Positions 62,775 through 64,000 of a DNA stretch of 64,000 nucleotides are shown one piece after another. The notes beneath the pieces are model-generated. The model was not told the origin of the DNA and searched no databases. It saw only the letters and a program-made list of their open reading frames with translations. The stretch covers positions 30,452-94,451 of the forward strand of contig CAAGJD010000129.1 in NCBI GenBank assembly GCA_900770055.1. The letters are read 5' to 3'. Origin of the DNA: Acholeplasmatales bacterium (GTDB taxonomy: Bacteria; Bacillota_I; Bacilli_A; Acholeplasmatales; Anaeroplasmataceae). The translations under genes were made by a program, and so were the position numbers. Every line of letters starts with the position of its first letter. Positions within the stretch are counted from its first letter, which is position 1.

Positions 62775-63647
62775 TTATTTTATAGGTGATGATATAGTCT
62801 GAACTTGTTTATATTTGTCATAAGAAGGATGATTTATTCTTTGTAAGAATTTATCATGCTTTCTTTTGTAATAAAATGGGAGATTCTTATAACATTGAAA
62901 AAATCTATAAGTATCTTTTTTACTTGCAAAACTTAAATGTGGTATAGAATCATTTTGATGTATATGTGTAGTATCTATTTTTAGATGATTACAAATTCCA
63001 GATAGGAAATCTTTAGTTCCTCTTATTTGAATATATAAGGAGTAATCATGACATAAGATCCCTCTATCATTTGGATATTGTCCATCTCTAATAGTAACAG
63101 AACCATCTCCGTCAAAATAGCCTATAATAAAAGCATCTCTATATTCATAAGGAATGTTTTTAATTATATTTCCCATAGAAAGACTTTTATTTGAGGTTAT
63201 ACCAAGTTTATTTAATGCCTGAGTTATATGTCTATCTGATATAGTATATCTGATATGATGTATAGTCTTAGAAGAGTCAAAACTTGAAGGTCTTATTATT
63301 TTCTGGAGCTTATGTTCATTTCCTATTTCTGATTTTATAAATTCTAGTACTGCTTTATCTTCATATTTAATAGTTATAGTTAAAGTAGTGGTTGTTTTTG
63401 TCTTGACAAGAGTACCATCTGCTGCTATAAATCCTACAATATAAGCTTTAGTGTAAGAATCTATATTATCAAAATAATGAACATTTCCTTTATCAGGGTG
63501 TAATTTTATACCATGAGTTCTTAAAAAAGAACTGATAGTAACTTTGTTAATTCCTAATAAAGTGGAAATTTCAGGAACTGTTTTTCCTTCAGATATAAAA
63601 TTCATTACTGAGGCAACTACCTCATCTGTCATAATCTTTGTTCTCAT
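62775..63647 (-). CDS. Antisense LAGLIDADG homing endonuclease in JAB intron (290 aa)
   Basis: Two LAGLIDADG motifs: AYIVGFIAADG at residues 68-78 and FIIGYFDGDG at 173-182, a single-chain enzyme with both active-site acids. N-terminal HTH (EGKTVPEISTLLGINKVTIS). Read leftwards from the host-type promoter 63671-63702, against the sense of the JAB gene. Its C-terminal codons (QVQTISSPIK and stop) are the complement of the intron's P7 strand. Confidence 0.92.
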   Translation of the reverse strand: MRTKIMTDEVVASVMNFISEGKTVPEISTLLGINKVTISSFLRTHGIKLHPDKGNVHYFDNIDSYTKAYIVGFIAADGTLVKTKTTTTLTITIKYEDKAVLEFIKSEIGNEHKLQKIIRPSSFDSSKTIHHIRYTISDRHITQALNKLGITSNKSLSMGNIIKNIPYEYRDAFIIGYFDGDGSVTIRDGQYPNDRGILCHDYSLYIQIRGTKDFLSGICNHLKIDTTHIHQNDSIPHLSFASKKDTYRFFQCYKNLPFYYKRKHDKFLQRINHPSYDKYKQVQTISSPIK

Positions 63648-63670
63648 AATTTATTTCATTTTATTATGTG

Positions 63671-63702
63671 CAAAGGTATAAACTATATTTGAATTATGCA
63701 AG
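63671..63702 (-). promoter_or_regulatory. Bacteroidetes-type promoter for the antisense endonuclease
   Basis: Minus-strand -7 box TACCTTTG (63671-63678), 20-nt spacer, -33 CTTG (63699-63702). 24 nt before ATG 63647. Lies in the 3' part of the JAB intron, so the endonuclease is expressed independently. Confidence 0.72.
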
Positions 63703-63767
63703 TAATTAACTATTTTTATTATAAGAACAAGAACTTAGAGATAAAGAACTCTAAGGATAACATTTAG

Positions 63768-64000
63768 TCACATAATAATATGAGTACTTTCTTTAGTGGA
63801 ACAGATACTGCTACTCTAAAGGAAGAAGGTAGGGATAGGAATAACTTTGTATCTCTTATTGTGAATAATGCAGGTACTTATACTGCAGCAATTACAAGAA
63901 GAATCAAGTCAAAACAGATTAAAGAATCTGTATCTTATGAATTCTTTGGTGAAGGTGAAAAGCAATATACTAAAGAGTATATAAGTGATGTAGATGAGAT
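63768..64000 (+). CDS. JAB/MPN (JAMM) isopeptidase, exon 2 (cut by window end)
   Basis: Opens S-H-N-N-M-S-T-F-F-S-G-T-D, completing the JAMM motif H108-S-H110-x7-S118-x2-D121. It continues EEGRDRNNFVSLIVNNAGTY and TAAITRRIKSKQIKE. The E-x(n)-H-S-H-x7-S-x2-D pattern is complete after splicing, so the enzyme is predicted to be active with zinc. The C-terminus lies beyond the window; a ThiF/E1 gene would be expected further right. Confidence 0.88.

Larger units (their letters stand above)
62609..63767 (+). ncRNA. Group I intron inside the JAMM active site (1159 nt)
   Basis: P1: AUCCAU pairs with GUGGAU, U.G at the splice site. P10: UGUGA pairs with the exon 2 start UCACA. Core: UUGCUGGAAACUGGUAGACA (P4/P5), AAUCAGCAGCCAAGCUUAGAGG (P6), GAAGGUUCAACGACUAACAC with AUAUAGUCUGAACUU (P7). 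The 3' end is the G at 63767. A LAGLIDADG gene (62775-63647) lies in it on the opposite strand and overlaps P7. Confidence 0.92.

Noticed and set aside
63668..63767. Second homing gene or exon fragment before JAB exon 2
   Set aside because: Only the intron 3' end and the antisense promoter are visible. The frame upstream of TCACAT has a TAG stop, which confirms the splice position.
1..64000. Stop-codon reassignment (TAG to Gln or TGA to Trp), known in some crAss-like phages
   Set aside because: Genes end at TAA, TAG and TGA with short spacing to the next gene, and no suppressor tRNA is seen among the four tRNAs.

Overview
The window is part of the genome of a crAss-like (Crassvirales) podovirus, very probably infecting a Bacteroidales gut bacterium. 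The evidence is an AT-rich genome with two opposed gene blocks. The leftward block has the crAss order TerL, portal, fibres, scaffold, major capsid protein (MCP), ring proteins, a giant muzzle protein and ejected cargo proteins. Promoters fit the Bacteroidetes consensus (TTTG, 20 nt, TAnnTTTG), and Shine-Dalgarno sites are mostly absent. Stops read normally and I saw no sign of codon reassignment.

Layout. Positions 1-45.6 kb are read leftward (late/virion genes). From the left edge these are three ejected or internal proteins (one cut by the window edge), the muzzle, tail and ring proteins, the MCP split by two group I introns, scaffold, small head proteins, a lysis cassette (holin-like protein, DUF5675-like protein, unimolecular spanin), fibres, portal, TerL, and a packaging/regulatory set (GroES-like, HU/IHF-like, winged-helix and zinc-ribbon proteins). 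At 43.6-45.1 kb lie four tRNAs (Met, Thr, Leu, Arg) with structured non-coding RNA and a Dps/ferritin-like gene. Positions 45.6-46.1 kb form a non-coding divergent region with a long AT tract. Positions 46.1-64 kb are read rightward (early/replication genes): small host-takeover-type genes, two HEXXH zincins, an endolysin, then a DEAD-type helicase split by an intron, DnaB-like helicase, Sak4-like ATPase, SSB-like protein and primase.

The right end is the most interesting part: a phage ubiquitin-like cassette. It has a ubiquitin-fold (Prok_Ub-like) protein, a possible E2-like protein, and a JAB/JAMM isopeptidase. The JAMM active site (H-S-H-x7-S-x2-D) is interrupted between its first His and the Ser by a group I intron carrying an antisense LAGLIDADG endonuclease. 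Four group I introns are resolved here to the nucleotide by P1 (U.G) and P10 pairing: two in the MCP, one in the helicase and one in the JAB gene. Each carries a homing endonuclease, and a free-standing GIY-YIG gene and an HNH remnant are also present.

Regulation. Host-type promoters precede virion genes on the leftward strand and two of the intron endonucleases. I found none in front of rightward early genes, which fits the crAss model in which an injected virion RNA polymerase reads the early genes (its gene is not in this window).
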